Assembly (NCBI GenBank): GCA_027021365.1
Contig: JALUUM010000001.1
Coordinates: forward strand, 124,001-188,000
From: Spirochaetales bacterium
GTDB lineage: Bacteria > Spirochaetota > Spirochaetia > SZUA-6
Reading direction: 5' to 3'
Length of the DNA: 64,000 bases
A program made the translations under genes and the position numbers. Of this stretch, positions 1-7,614 are shown piece after piece. Each line of letters starts with the position of its first letter. Position 1 is the first letter of the stretch. The notes below the pieces were generated by a model. The model was given only the letters and a program-made list of their open reading frames with translations. It did no database searches and was not told where the DNA came from.

Positions 1-213
1 AGCATCGAACCTGTCGAAAGTGCTTCCAAAATCTATCTTTTTTATAAGGCCCTGCTCGTCCAGGATGTTGAGGTTCCTGTACACGGTCCCCATGCTTAAA
101 TTCGGAAACTCACCCTTTAACCTCTCGTACAACCAGTTCGCGGTCGGGTGTATTCCCGTATTCTTTAGTAACTCAAGGATTCTTTCCCTCTGCAGGCTTC
201 TCTTGTATTTCAT
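1..213 (-). CDS. Fur/PerR-family metalloregulator, N-terminal part
   Basis: Only the first 71 codons lie in the window; the gene runs off the left edge. The visible part is the winged-helix DNA-binding domain of the Fur superfamily: [11 protein letters not shown] is followed by the recognition-helix sequence [19 protein letters not shown], the family's most conserved segment. Members are cytoplasmic repressors that sense Fe, Zn, Mn or peroxide through a C-terminal metal site, which is not visible here, so the subtype is open; the TVYRNL context fits PerR and Fur equally. The ATG at 213 is the only reasonable start. The gene is divergent from the dehydrogenase at 353 and a 7-1-7 palindrome lies between them, suggesting autoregulation. 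Confidence 0.9.
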   Translation of the reverse strand, partial: MKYKRSLQRERILELLKNTGIHPTANWLYERLKGEFPNLSMGTVYRNLNILDEQGLIKKIDFGSTFDRFDA

Positions 214-250
214 GCTGTTGATGTAACCTTTGCCGTTCCGGTATTTATAA

Positions 251-265
251 TCGGAATAATTCCGA
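251..265. promoter_or_regulatory. 7-1-7 palindrome, candidate Fur/PerR-type operator
   Basis: TCGGAATAATTCCGA is a perfect inverted repeat with one central base, the geometry of Fur and PerR boxes. It lies between a divergent Fur-family gene and the dehydrogenase gene. The half-site is GC-richer than the classical PerR box, so assignment to this regulator is inference. Confidence 0.5.
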
Positions 266-293
266 ATATGAAATGAGTATAATTATTAATTCA

Positions 294-322
294 TTGATAG
301 TCAAGTATAAAGTCTGTATAAT
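294..322 (+). promoter_or_regulatory. Sigma-70 promoter for the dehydrogenase gene
   Basis: TTGATA (294-299) and TATAAT (317-322) are separated by 17 bases, close to the sigma-70 consensus. The ribosome-binding site GAGGTGA follows at 342-348, just before the ATG at 353. Confidence 0.75.
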
Positions 323-352
323 TTAAAAAAGTATGAAAAAAGAGGTGACCGG

Positions 353-1390
353 ATGGAAAAGTTGAGAATTGATATGGAAAGACTTAAAAAATTTGGGATG
401 TCTTTTTTAAAGGCAAAAGGTGTTCCGGAGTCAACAGCATCTGTCGTTACAGATATCGTTGTTCAGACAGAAGCCATGGGAATACATACTCATGGGCTCA
501 AGCTGTTTCCCTATTTTGAAAATATGATACCCGATGAGCTGAATCCGGTTTCGCAACCTCAAGTGGTCAGGGAAAAGGCCTCTACCGCATTGATAGATGC
601 CAGGGAGGGGTTCAGTCAGCTTGCAATGAAACTAGCCAAAGAGATTGCCATGAAGAAGGCAGTAGAAACCGGAATAGCCATGGTAGGTATAAAGAATGCA
701 CTATGGATGGGGGCGATGGGGCCATACCTCTTTTCGATTGCAGAGAATGGTTTCTTTGCCCAGTTGTGGTCACAGACTTCTACCTGTCTGGACTGTGCCC
801 CCTTCGGCGGTATCGATGGGAGGTTCTCTACCAATCCCCTGGCGCTGGCATTCCCCGGTGGCAAGTATCAGGTTGTATCCGATTTTTCTACGGCAATGAT
901 GTCGATGGGCAAGCTGAACCAGTTGATAAGGGATGGGAAGAGGGCACCCGAAAAGGCATTCATGGACAGAGAGGGGAAACTCACCGATGATCCGCATGTA
1001 GTTCCAGAAGGAGGAACTCTCCTGTTTTTTGGTGGTGAGAATTACGGCTACAAGGGGTATGCACTTTCGCTCTGGGCCGAGGCACTTACCACAATGAACG
1101 GGGGGAGTGCAAACAATCCCAAGGCTAAGACGAGGCAGACAATAAGCCTTACTGTGATAGACCCGAATGCCTTCGAGGGGAATGATTACTATTACAGGGA
1201 AATCGAACGTTTTCTGGCGCATGTGAAGAGCAGCAGGTTGAGGTTTGGTTTCGAGAGGATAAGGTTTCCCGGAGAGCGGGCCGGGGAGGAGCTTGAAAGA
1301 TCGAAGAAGGAAGGAGTGGCCGTGGAAGCTGATCTTTTTGAGTCTCTTTCGAAAATTGCAGAAAAATACGGATTACCGTCTTTTTCCTGA
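353..1390 (+). CDS. Malate/L-lactate dehydrogenase-family (Ldh_2) oxidoreductase, atypical active site
   Basis: A 345-residue cytoplasmic protein of the Ldh_2 family, NAD(P)H-dependent 2-keto acid or imine reductases (MDH, ureidoglycolate dehydrogenase, DpkA-like enzymes). Overall length and several blocks match: HTHG near residues 45-48, the glycine-rich NPLALAFP near 161, and the aspartate block SDFSTA near 176. Two positions usually conserved look changed. The arginine normally three residues after the HG motif falls on leucine 51, and the usual N-x-H-x-G-x-A-G-x-Y segment reads NALWMGAMGPY with tryptophan 118 replacing histidine. The reaction may therefore differ from standard members. 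The start is fixed by GAGGTGA 5 bases upstream. An amidohydrolase follows on the same strand. Confidence 0.85.
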   Translation: MEKLRIDMERLKKFGMSFLKAKGVPESTASVVTDIVVQTEAMGIHTHGLKLFPYFENMIPDELNPVSQPQVVREKASTALIDAREGFSQLAMKLAKEIAMKKAVETGIAMVGIKNALWMGAMGPYLFSIAENGFFAQLWSQTSTCLDCAPFGGIDGRFSTNPLALAFPGGKYQVVSDFSTAMMSMGKLNQLIRDGKRAPEKAFMDREGKLTDDPHVVPEGGTLLFFGGENYGYKGYALSLWAEALTTMNGGSANNPKAKTRQTISLTVIDPNAFEGNDYYYREIERFLAHVKSSRLRFGFERIRFPGERAGEELERSKKEGVAVEADLFESLSKIAEKYGLPSFS

Positions 1391-1466
1391 TGGCTATTTC
1401 CTGATGAAGCTTGTTAGATTTTAAAAAATTGCCGTTTTAAATTGTCTTTTTAAAAGGGGTATTAAT

Positions 1467-2417
1467 TTGATTATCGATTTTCATACCCATGTTTTCGATT
1501 TGCGTGGCCCGGGTGATAAGGAGAAAAGGCCTGTCACCTGGAATGATCTGATAGAGCGACTCGACGAGGAGGGGATAGAGAGGGCTGTTGTTCTTCCTCT
1601 TGGTATCAGCCCGGAGATTTTGCTTGGTCCTTCACTCTTTGGAAGAGGGAGTGATATTTTAAGCCAGATAAATCCTCCTGAATGGGCCTCGAAGCGTGTG
1701 GTCCTTTTCGGAAGCCTCGACCCTAGAATGGGATGCGTGGGAAATCTAACCGATGAAGGTGCATCTGAGATTCTCGAGGACAGGCTGCCTTATTTCGATT
1801 TTTCCGAGATTCTGGAAGAGTACAGGAGGAGGGGAATCCGGGGGATCGGGGAACTTACGGCAAACCTTCCGCAGGACGATCCCCTGGTTATAAATATGTT
1901 CGAACAGTGCGGTAATTACAATTTTCCTGTTCTCTTTCATACAACGGGCCCCGGACGGGGAGTTTATGGACTTTGGGACGAACCGGGTCTTCCCCGACTG
2001 GAGAGGCTTCTGAAGGCAGTACCGGGAACGACCTGCATAGCCCATGCAACCGGGATTTGGGCGGAGATAGACGGCGATATTGTGCCAGAGGACAAGTACA
2101 CGTATCCCAAGAGAAAGATAAAAAAACGCGGAAGGTTGCTCGAGCTTTTAGAGAAGTATTCCAATCTCTATGTAGATATATCGGGAACGAGCGGTTTCAA
2201 CGGGATAACGAGGGACAGGGATTTCGGGGTAGCCTTCTTGAATGAGTTCAGAGAAAAGATTGTTTTCGGTACCGACGTGTGTTTTGCAGGGAAAGAAGAT
2301 AGAAGGCCGCATCTCGGATATCTCCGGAAGCTTCTTGAAGAGGGGGAAATAGATCAACGAACATTCTCTCTGATTACTGGCAAGAATGCGGTAAGTATTC
2401 TAAGCCTCGAGGTTTGA
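1467..2417 (+). CDS. Amidohydrolase_2-type metal-dependent hydrolase
   Basis: A 316-residue TIM-barrel hydrolase of the amidohydrolase superfamily (COG2159-like, related to decarboxylases and lactonases). The first metal motif HxH is at the extreme N-terminus (DFHTH, residues 4-8); further ligands are probably the histidine of LFHTTGPG, the histidine of CIAHATG, and the late aspartate of FGTDVCF. The start is TTG, supported by AAAAGGGG at 1452-1460. It lies 76 bases after the dehydrogenase, so the two are probably co-transcribed. Substrate unknown; a cyclic or amide product linked to the upstream 2-keto acid enzyme is a guess. Confidence 0.8.
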   Translation: MIIDFHTHVFDLRGPGDKEKRPVTWNDLIERLDEEGIERAVVLPLGISPEILLGPSLFGRGSDILSQINPPEWASKRVVLFGSLDPRMGCVGNLTDEGASEILEDRLPYFDFSEILEEYRRRGIRGIGELTANLPQDDPLVINMFEQCGNYNFPVLFHTTGPGRGVYGLWDEPGLPRLERLLKAVPGTTCIAHATGIWAEIDGDIVPEDKYTYPKRKIKKRGRLLELLEKYSNLYVDISGTSGFNGITRDRDFGVAFLNEFREKIVFGTDVCFAGKEDRRPHLGYLRKLLEEGEIDQRTFSLITGKNAVSILSLEV

Positions 2418-2447
2418 TGTTGCAAGCCTAATTTTGCTTACTTCGCT

Positions 2448-2486
2448 CATTTTACCTATGCATTTTACCTATCCATTCTACCCATC
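2448..2486. repeat. Three 13-bp tandem repeats
   Basis: CATTTTACCTATG (2448), CATTTTACCTATC (2461) and CATTCTACCCATC (2474) are adjacent 13-base units with a few substitutions. They lie in the 218-base gap between two convergent genes. Confidence 0.9.
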
Positions 2487-2510
2487 GACGCACAGCTATA
2501 CCAAACCTAC

Positions 2511-2629
2511 CAGTGTCTATCCAGTCTACCAGTGTCTATCCAGTCTACCAGTGTCTATCCAGTCTACCAGTGTCTATCCAGTCTACCAGTGTCTATCCAG
2601 TCTACCAGTGTCTATCCAGTCTACCAGTG
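2511..2629. repeat. Six perfect 19-bp tandem repeats plus a partial seventh
   Basis: The unit CAGTGTCTATCCAGTCTAC is repeated head to tail at 2511, 2530, 2549, 2568, 2587 and 2606, then CAGTG. The unit is itself two related halves: on the minus strand TAGACTGGA and TAGACACTGG. The period is not a multiple of three and there is no convincing gene, so the open frames crossing it are artefacts. It sits immediately before the stop of the permease gene at 2636. Confidence 0.95.
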
Positions 2630-2635
2630 CCACCC

Positions 2636-4318
2636 TTACCCAACTATCGTTTCTCTTCCCAGTCCCACGAACCTGTTGACAAGGTAGAGGGCTATTCCCG
2701 TCGCTATAAGGAGAAAAGTAGCAAGTGCAGAGGCAGTTCCGAAAAGCCCGTCCAGGACGCTCAAGTATATCCTTACCGGCATAGTCATCGTTTTACCGAC
2801 ATAGAGGACGATAGAAGATGAAAGTTCATTTATCGCTGTTACCCAGCTCATGAGTGCACCGGAGATGATACCGGGAACCATCAGGGGCAGGGTTATCTTT
2901 CTGAAAGTGCTTGCAGGTTTCGAGCCGAGGTTTATTGCTGCTTCCTCCATTGCAGGATCTATCTGTTTGAGAATGGATGCACTCGAACGGACGGAGTAAG
3001 GGAGCCTCCTGATGAAGTATGACATTATGATTATGGTTGCCGTACCCGTAAGATAGATGGGTTTGTGATTAAAAGCCTCTATGAATCCGATACCCATTAC
3101 AGTGCCCGGAACTATGTAAGGTATCATTAGGAACGAGTCCAGTGCCTTGGAGGCGGCATTGCTCTTTCGGGTGAGAATGAACCCTATAAGGGTACCAACT
3201 ATCACTATCAGTATTACAGCTGTAATCGAATAGGTCAGCGAGTTGGTTATCGTCTTCGGGATATCGTGAATGACCTTGGCATAACTCTGAAGCCCGAAAC
3301 CGGGGTGAAATACAGGTCCGCTCGTCTTTCTGAAGGAAAATACCACTACCACGGCAAGGGGCAGTGTACTTATGGCAACTATGAGGTAACAGATAAAGTA
3401 TGCTCCTGCATTTGCCCATCCCTTAAGGCTCTTCACAATCGGTCTGTTTAGAAGGTTGCTCGTATATTTACGCCTCGTTGCAAGGTATCTCTGACCGAAC
3501 AGCACGACGGTAGATACAAGTATGAGGAGTATGCTTACAGTAGAGGCAAGGCCGACATCACCTCCGATATCACTTGTAAATATATTGTATGCCATTGTCG
3601 GAAGTACATGAAAATTACGGCCGAGAATCATGGGAACACCGAAGTTGGCAAGGGACATCATAAAGGCGATCAGTGCACCCGCACTCACCGAGGGAATTAT
3701 AAGGGGAAGCGTTATCTTGAAGAACTTTCTTATTCCTCTGGTACCAAGGTTTTCGGCAGCCTCTTCCAGGGAACGGTCAACGGAGGACAGTGCTCCCGAT
3801 GCGAGAAGGAATACAAAGGGGTAATACTGAAGTGAATAGACCAGAATTATCCCTCCGGGACCAAATATCTTCGGAAGCTGAATACCTAGTGTAAGGAAAA
3901 ACCTTCTTAAAAAACCGTTCTGGCCCAACATTATTATCCAGGAGTAAGCACCGATGAAGGGGGGTGAGAGAAGTGAGAGAACAGCAAGGGTCGAGAGAAT
4001 GGCCCTTCCCTTGATTCTAAAGCGTACGGTGAAAAATGCAAGGGGTAGACCGAGGATTATGGACCCCAGGGTCCCGCCGATTGCAACTATAAGGCTGTTC
4101 ATGATGGCCCTCGTGTAGTACACCTTGGAAAAGAAGGTTCTGTAATTGGCAAGTGAAAACCTGCCCGTCTCTTTGCTTATAAAGCTCGTTTTGAAAATGT
4201 TGAACAATGGCAGAAGGAGAAAAATGAAAACAATTACAAACCCCATTATCGTTACAAAGGTCCATATATCGAACCTTCCGAAAATATGTTTTTTCGTTCT
4301 TACTTCATTCGTTTTCAT
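2636..4318 (-). CDS. AfuB/FbpB-like ABC transporter permease (fused double domain), system 1
   Basis: A 560-residue inner-membrane permease with about 12 hydrophobic segments in two repeated halves, the arrangement of the ferric-ion/hexose-phosphate (FbpB/AfuB) family. Each half has an EAA loop that contacts the ATPase: EEAAENLGTR at residue 185 and EEAAINLGSK at residue 458. It is the last gene of the minus-strand operon starting at 10338. Its ATG overlaps the stop of the ATPase gene by 4 bases (ATGA), indicating translational coupling. It pairs with the binding protein at 5507 and the ATPase at 4315. The substrate cannot be read from the permease. Confidence 0.93.
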   Translation of the reverse strand: MKTNEVRTKKHIFGRFDIWTFVTIMGFVIVFIFLLLPLFNIFKTSFISKETGRFSLANYRTFFSKVYYTRAIMNSLIVAIGGTLGSIILGLPLAFFTVRFRIKGRAILSTLAVLSLLSPPFIGAYSWIIMLGQNGFLRRFFLTLGIQLPKIFGPGGIILVYSLQYYPFVFLLASGALSSVDRSLEEAAENLGTRGIRKFFKITLPLIIPSVSAGALIAFMMSLANFGVPMILGRNFHVLPTMAYNIFTSDIGGDVGLASTVSILLILVSTVVLFGQRYLATRRKYTSNLLNRPIVKSLKGWANAGAYFICYLIVAISTLPLAVVVVFSFRKTSGPVFHPGFGLQSYAKVIHDIPKTITNSLTYSITAVILIVIVGTLIGFILTRKSNAASKALDSFLMIPYIVPGTVMGIGFIEAFNHKPIYLTGTATIIIMSYFIRRLPYSVRSSASILKQIDPAMEEAAINLGSKPASTFRKITLPLMVPGIISGALMSWVTAINELSSSIVLYVGKTMTMPVRIYLSVLDGLFGTASALATFLLIATGIALYLVNRFVGLGRETIVG

Positions 4319-5412
4319 CTTAGCCTTTCTCCTGAATCGGGATCAAAGCATTGAATGGAATTTATGGGTATATTTAAAAAAACAGTGGTTCCGATTTCTA
4401 TAAGGGAACCCTGCTCCGGCTTATGGGTCTCCACTACCAGATGGGTACCCTCGCCACAGTCGACGAGGTACCTTACCAGGGGGCCTGTGAAGGTATTCTT
4501 TATCACCTTTCCCTCGAGAACGGTAGAATTTGGGTTTTCACTCTTGTTCTTTACCAGGGTTATTTCTTCCGGCCGCACGGATAACCTTATATTCTTCCCC
4601 TTCAGCTTTTCTGCAGGTGCCTTTGCCCTGATAGCCTGTTTACCCACGATAATGGTAACCCCTTCAGCGCCTCCCCCTCTTATCTCACCCTCTAAAAAGT
4701 TGGTCTCACCCACGAAAGATGCCACGAACACATCGGCGGGGTTCTTGTAGATTTCCCAGCTTGTTCCCACCTGGTGGATCACACCGGCATTCATTACCGC
4801 TATCCTGTCAGAGATAACGAGCGCCTCTTCCTGGTCGTGGGTGACATAGATGGTTGTAATCCCGAGTTCTCTCTGGATGTCTCTTATTTCTTCCCTCATC
4901 TCCACCCTGAGCTTTGCATCGAGGTTGGAAAGGGGTTCGTCCATAAGGAGAACCTTTGGTTCTATGACCATTGCCCTTGCGAGCCCGACTCTCTGCTGCT
5001 GTCCTCCGGAAAGCTGGTCGGGAGTTCTGCTTTCATACCCCGTCAGCCTGGCCATTTCAAGTACATGGGCAACCCGTTTCTTTATTTCATCGTTTGGCAT
5101 CTTCCTGTTTTTGAGGCCGAAGGCAACATTTTCAAAAACGGTCATATGTGGAAAAACGGCGTAGTTTTGAAAAACCATTCCTGTATTTCTATCATAAGCC
5201 GGAACATCGTCTATCAGTTTATCTTCTATATATATATGCCCCGAATCCTGATGATAAAAACCAGCAATGGTCCGCAGGAGGGTTGTTTTCCCGCACCCCG
5301 ATGGTCCGAGAAGGGTGAAAAATTCCCCTGATTTTATCTCCTCGTTTATATTTTTCAGTGCCTCGACACCGGGAAAGGTCTTTCCTATATTTTCAAGTTT
5401 GATAGTTGCCAT
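4315..5412 (-). CDS. ABC transporter ATP-binding protein (PotA/FbpC type), system 1
   Basis: A 365-residue cytoplasmic ATPase that energises the permease encoded next to it. It has Walker [10 protein letters not shown] at residues 36-44, signature LSGGQQQR, Walker B VLLMDEP, the D-loop SNLDAK and the switch histidine in YVTHDQEE. The last ~120 residues form a TOBE-like regulatory domain, as in PotA, MalK and FbpC. AAGGTG lies 6 bases before the ATG. The gap to the upstream binding-protein gene contains a strong hairpin and a 16-bp duplication, so ATPase and permease are probably made at lower levels than the binding protein. Confidence 0.95.
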   Translation of the reverse strand: MATIKLENIGKTFPGVEALKNINEEIKSGEFFTLLGPSGCGKTTLLRTIAGFYHQDSGHIYIEDKLIDDVPAYDRNTGMVFQNYAVFPHMTVFENVAFGLKNRKMPNDEIKKRVAHVLEMARLTGYESRTPDQLSGGQQQRVGLARAMVIEPKVLLMDEPLSNLDAKLRVEMREEIRDIQRELGITTIYVTHDQEEALVISDRIAVMNAGVIHQVGTSWEIYKNPADVFVASFVGETNFLEGEIRGGGAEGVTIIVGKQAIRAKAPAEKLKGKNIRLSVRPEEITLVKNKSENPNSTVLEGKVIKNTFTGPLVRYLVDCGEGTHLVVETHKPEQGSLIEIGTTVFLNIPINSIQCFDPDSGERLR

Positions 5413-5433
5413 ACCTACACCTTTAATTTAAAT

Positions 5434-5461
5434 ATGCGGCCCCTTCACGGAGGGGCCGCAT
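5434..5461 (-). terminator. GC-rich hairpin between binding-protein and ATPase genes (system 1)
   Basis: TGCGGCCCCT (5435-5444) pairs with AGGGGCCGCA (5451-5460) around a 6-base loop, and the flanking A-T pair can extend it. On the transcribed strand it is not followed by a good U-tract. It more likely stabilises the binding-protein mRNA end or partly attenuates downstream transcription than terminates fully. Confidence 0.75.
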
Positions 5462-5468
5462 TGTTTTT

Positions 5469-5500
5469 AAAAGATTACCCTTCGAAAAGATTACCCTTCG
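5469..5500. repeat. Perfect 16-bp tandem duplication
   Basis: AAAAGATTACCCTTCG occurs twice head to tail (5469-5484, 5485-5500), immediately after the stop codon of the binding-protein gene in transcription direction. Confidence 0.95.
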
Positions 5501-5506
5501 AAGAAA

Positions 5507-6505
5507 TTATAGCCCGAGTTTCTGTACCAGCTCGGTCCATTTCTTTACGAACTCTTCCTTGTGGCTCGCTGCCCAACCAAAGTCGTAAGGAACGGTTTTG
5601 ATTTCGCTGAGCGGTGGGAGTCCGGGTGAACGTGCACCGTCCTTCCTAACAGCCCTTCTACCCATCTTTTCTACGAGGAAATCCTGGATAGGCTTGGAGA
5701 GTGCCCAGTCGATAAAGGTCTTTGCAGCCTCGGGGTGGGGTGCTCCCTTTACAAGTGCTATACCATCGGGGCCTGCAGTTGTTCCGTCTTTGGGATAGAC
5801 GATCTTTACCGGTCCACCGCCCTTTACATAGCGGTAAGCATTGTCTTCCAGTGTTATACCAACAGCCTGCTCGCCGTCGTTTACGAAACGAGGTACAGCG
5901 GAGGAACTACCCGAAAGCACGAAATTCTTGAGTATGCTTTCATAAACTTCCCAGCCGCGATCCTTGTAAATGTTCAACACGGTGGCTAACTGCATGTAAG
6001 CCGAACCTGACTTGTCTGCCCTGGAAGAGGAAATCTGGCCTTTAAGTCTCGGATCTGCGAGATCGGTCCATTTCTGGGGTGTAAGGTTCTCCGGTACGAG
6101 GTTTGTATTCACGATGAACACCATTACAATACCGGTATAGGGAAGCCAGTTGGTTCCGACCTTGAAGACATCTTCGATCTTGTCCCAGTCCTTGGGTGTG
6201 TACGGAGCGAGTAGGTCTGAATTTGCCTCGAGCTGTTCTCCACCGATACTCCAGATGACATCACACTGGGGGTTGTTTCTCTCTGCCTTTACTCTGGCAA
6301 TGACATCACCGGAGCCCATCTTTACGACTTCAGCGTCTATACCCGTATCAGCTTTGAAGCGTGGTACCAGTGCATCTATGATTTCCTGGGTATGCGCCGA
6401 GTAAAGCACGACCTTTTTCGCAGCTTCTTTCTGGCCTGTGGCAAACACAGTCACCGGGAGAAGCAGTACGAACAGGAGCAGAATGACAAAAAGTTTTTTT
6501 CTCAT
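5507..6505 (-). CDS. AfuA/FbpA-like extracellular solute-binding protein, system 1
   Basis: A periplasmic type 2 binding protein (family 1, AfuA/FbpA-like) of about 332 residues. It has a signal peptide starting MRKKLFVILLL and a mature N-terminus ATGQKE, a form of the spirochaetal GGQ(K/Q)E motif. The start is the ATG at about 6505 behind AAGGAGG; an upstream TTG extension is unlikely because the SD sequence would lie inside it. The mature part opens with VVLYSAHTQEI and ends with the RKDGARSPGLPP region shared with the other two AfuA-like proteins here. There is no YY pair, the ferric-ion ligand of FbpA, so iron is unlikely. AfuA-type proteins are known to bind sugar phosphates. Confidence 0.9.
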   Translation of the reverse strand: MRKKLFVILLLFVLLLPVTVFATGQKEAAKKVVLYSAHTQEIIDALVPRFKADTGIDAEVVKMGSGDVIARVKAERNNPQCDVIWSIGGEQLEANSDLLAPYTPKDWDKIEDVFKVGTNWLPYTGIVMVFIVNTNLVPENLTPQKWTDLADPRLKGQISSSRADKSGSAYMQLATVLNIYKDRGWEVYESILKNFVLSGSSSAVPRFVNDGEQAVGITLEDNAYRYVKGGGPVKIVYPKDGTTAGPDGIALVKGAPHPEAAKTFIDWALSKPIQDFLVEKMGRRAVRKDGARSPGLPPLSEIKTVPYDFGWAASHKEEFVKKWTELVQKLGL

Positions 6506-6535
6506 AAAAACCTCCTTAAAAAATTTTTTTATCCC

Positions 6536-6548
6536 GTACAAATTGTAC
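6536..6548. promoter_or_regulatory. GTACA-N3-TGTAC palindrome upstream of system 1 binding protein
   Basis: GTACAAATTGTAC is a perfect inverted repeat in the leader between the HAD gene and the binding-protein SD sequence. The same GTACA-N3-TGTAC form occurs at 10398-10410 between the two divergent importer operons. Function as an operator is inferred from recurrence and position. Confidence 0.5.
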
Positions 6549-6553
6549 AGTGA

Positions 6554-7183
6554 TTAAAGCCATTTGTGAAGTTCCTTTTTCAGATTTCCACTGTTTATAT
6601 CGTAATTGATGACATTGAAACCGAGTTTCTCGGCGGCGATACAGTATTCTTTTACATCGTCTATGTAAAGACACTCTTCAGGTTCGACACCTCCGCGCTG
6701 ACACATTATCTTCCATATCTTCTCATCCGGTTTCATCACTCCGACTTCGTAGGAGAATATGAAGAGTTCGGGAATCTTCGATAGCTCCTTGTGATCCAGG
6801 AGCCACCGGGCATGGAGTTTTGTCGTGTTGGAAAGAACGAACACCCTTGCTCTTTCTCCTGCGTATTTCAAGGCTGCTTCGCCGTCGGGATTCCTCTCGA
6901 AACCATCCTTGAATTCCCCGCAGAACTCATCGTAGCTCCAGCCTTCCTCGGCAAGTATGCTCTCCTTGATCTTTAGAAAATGTCCCCTTGAATCGTATTT
7001 GCCCGTCTCGGAATCATACTCTATTTCTGTTCCGTATATACAGCTGCATATCTCCTCTGGTGAGAGGGGAGAGTGTTTTGAGAACCTTCTGCAAATCTTT
7101 AGCCTCTCAACCCTTGCAAGTACATTACCGAAATCGAAAACTACAGTGCTGATTCTATTTCTTCCCATATCGCCTCTATTCAT
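6554..7183 (-). CDS. HAD-superfamily phosphatase, YihX-like
   Basis: A 209-residue cytoplasmic hydrolase of the HAD family, subfamily IA. Motif I is FDFGNV with nucleophile Asp17; glycine replaces the second aspartate, as in the YihX group (alpha-glucose-1-phosphatase). Motif II is VLSNTT, motif III lysine is in GVMKPDEKIW, and motif IV is LYIDDVKEY. Substrates of this group are small phosphomonoesters, often sugar phosphates, which fits a gene in an operon with an AfuABC-like importer and an epimerase. The start may be the ATG at 7183 or the in-frame ATG at 7168, which has AGAGG just upstream. Confidence 0.85.
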   Translation of the reverse strand: MNRGDMGRNRISTVVFDFGNVLARVERLKICRRFSKHSPLSPEEICSCIYGTEIEYDSETGKYDSRGHFLKIKESILAEEGWSYDEFCGEFKDGFERNPDGEAALKYAGERARVFVLSNTTKLHARWLLDHKELSKIPELFIFSYEVGVMKPDEKIWKIMCQRGGVEPEECLYIDDVKEYCIAAEKLGFNVINYDINSGNLKKELHKWL

Positions 7184-7230
7184 TTTCCGTTATCTATTCT
7201 TGCGTAATTGTTCATTCTCTTTCAACCCCT

Positions 7231-7614
7231 TTAAGCCTCCGAAACTGCAATAGCCTCTATCTCCACCATTGCATCGAGTGGCAACCTGGAGACTTCAACG
7301 GTGCTCCTTGCAGGTTTTGTTTCACCGAAGTAGTTCCGGTAAATTTCATTGAACTTTCCGAATAGGCTCAAATCCTTGAGGAAAACGGTGGTTTTTACCA
7401 CATCTTTCATTCCGAGACCTGCAGAGCCAAGTATTGCACTGATATTCTGCAATGCCTGTCTTACCTGTTCGGTGAAATCATCTTTTAATTTTCCCGTTTC
7501 AGGGTCTATTCCAAGTGAACCCGAGACAAAGACCAGGTTCCCTGCCATTGTCCCCTGTGAATACGGGCCGACTGCCGCAGGGGCTTTGTCTGTTTGAATA
7601 TGTTCGATTTTCAT
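7231..7614 (-). CDS. ridA: RidA-family enamine/imine deaminase
   Basis: A 127-residue member of the RidA (YjgF/YER057c/UK114) family, usually a trimer that hydrolyses reactive enamines and imines released by PLP enzymes. GPYSQG near the N-terminus, VSGSLGIDPETG, and the substrate carboxylate-binding arginine in KPARSTVEV are all present. The ATG at 7614 is chosen because AGGGAGGA lies 7 bases upstream; it overlaps the stop of the epimerase gene as ATGA. Its place in an operon with a PLP aminotransferase suggests that it clears imine intermediates from that enzyme or from amino-sugar turnover. Confidence 0.93.
   Translation of the reverse strand: MKIEHIQTDKAPAAVGPYSQGTMAGNLVFVSGSLGIDPETGKLKDDFTEQVRQALQNISAILGSAGLGMKDVVKTTVFLKDLSLFGKFNEIYRNYFGETKPARSTVEVSRLPLDAMVEIEAIAVSEA

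Noticed and set aside
2511..2629. CRISPR array
   Set aside because: Units are directly adjacent with no variable spacers and no cas genes; it is a simple tandem repeat.
2434..2821. Open frames encoding repeated SIQSTSVYPVYQ-like peptides
   Set aside because: They arise only because the 19-bp repeat lacks stops in all phases; no SD sequence and overlap with the permease end.
5507..6505. Ferric iron-binding FbpA
   Set aside because: No adjacent tyrosine pair is present in the mature protein; iron binding not supported.
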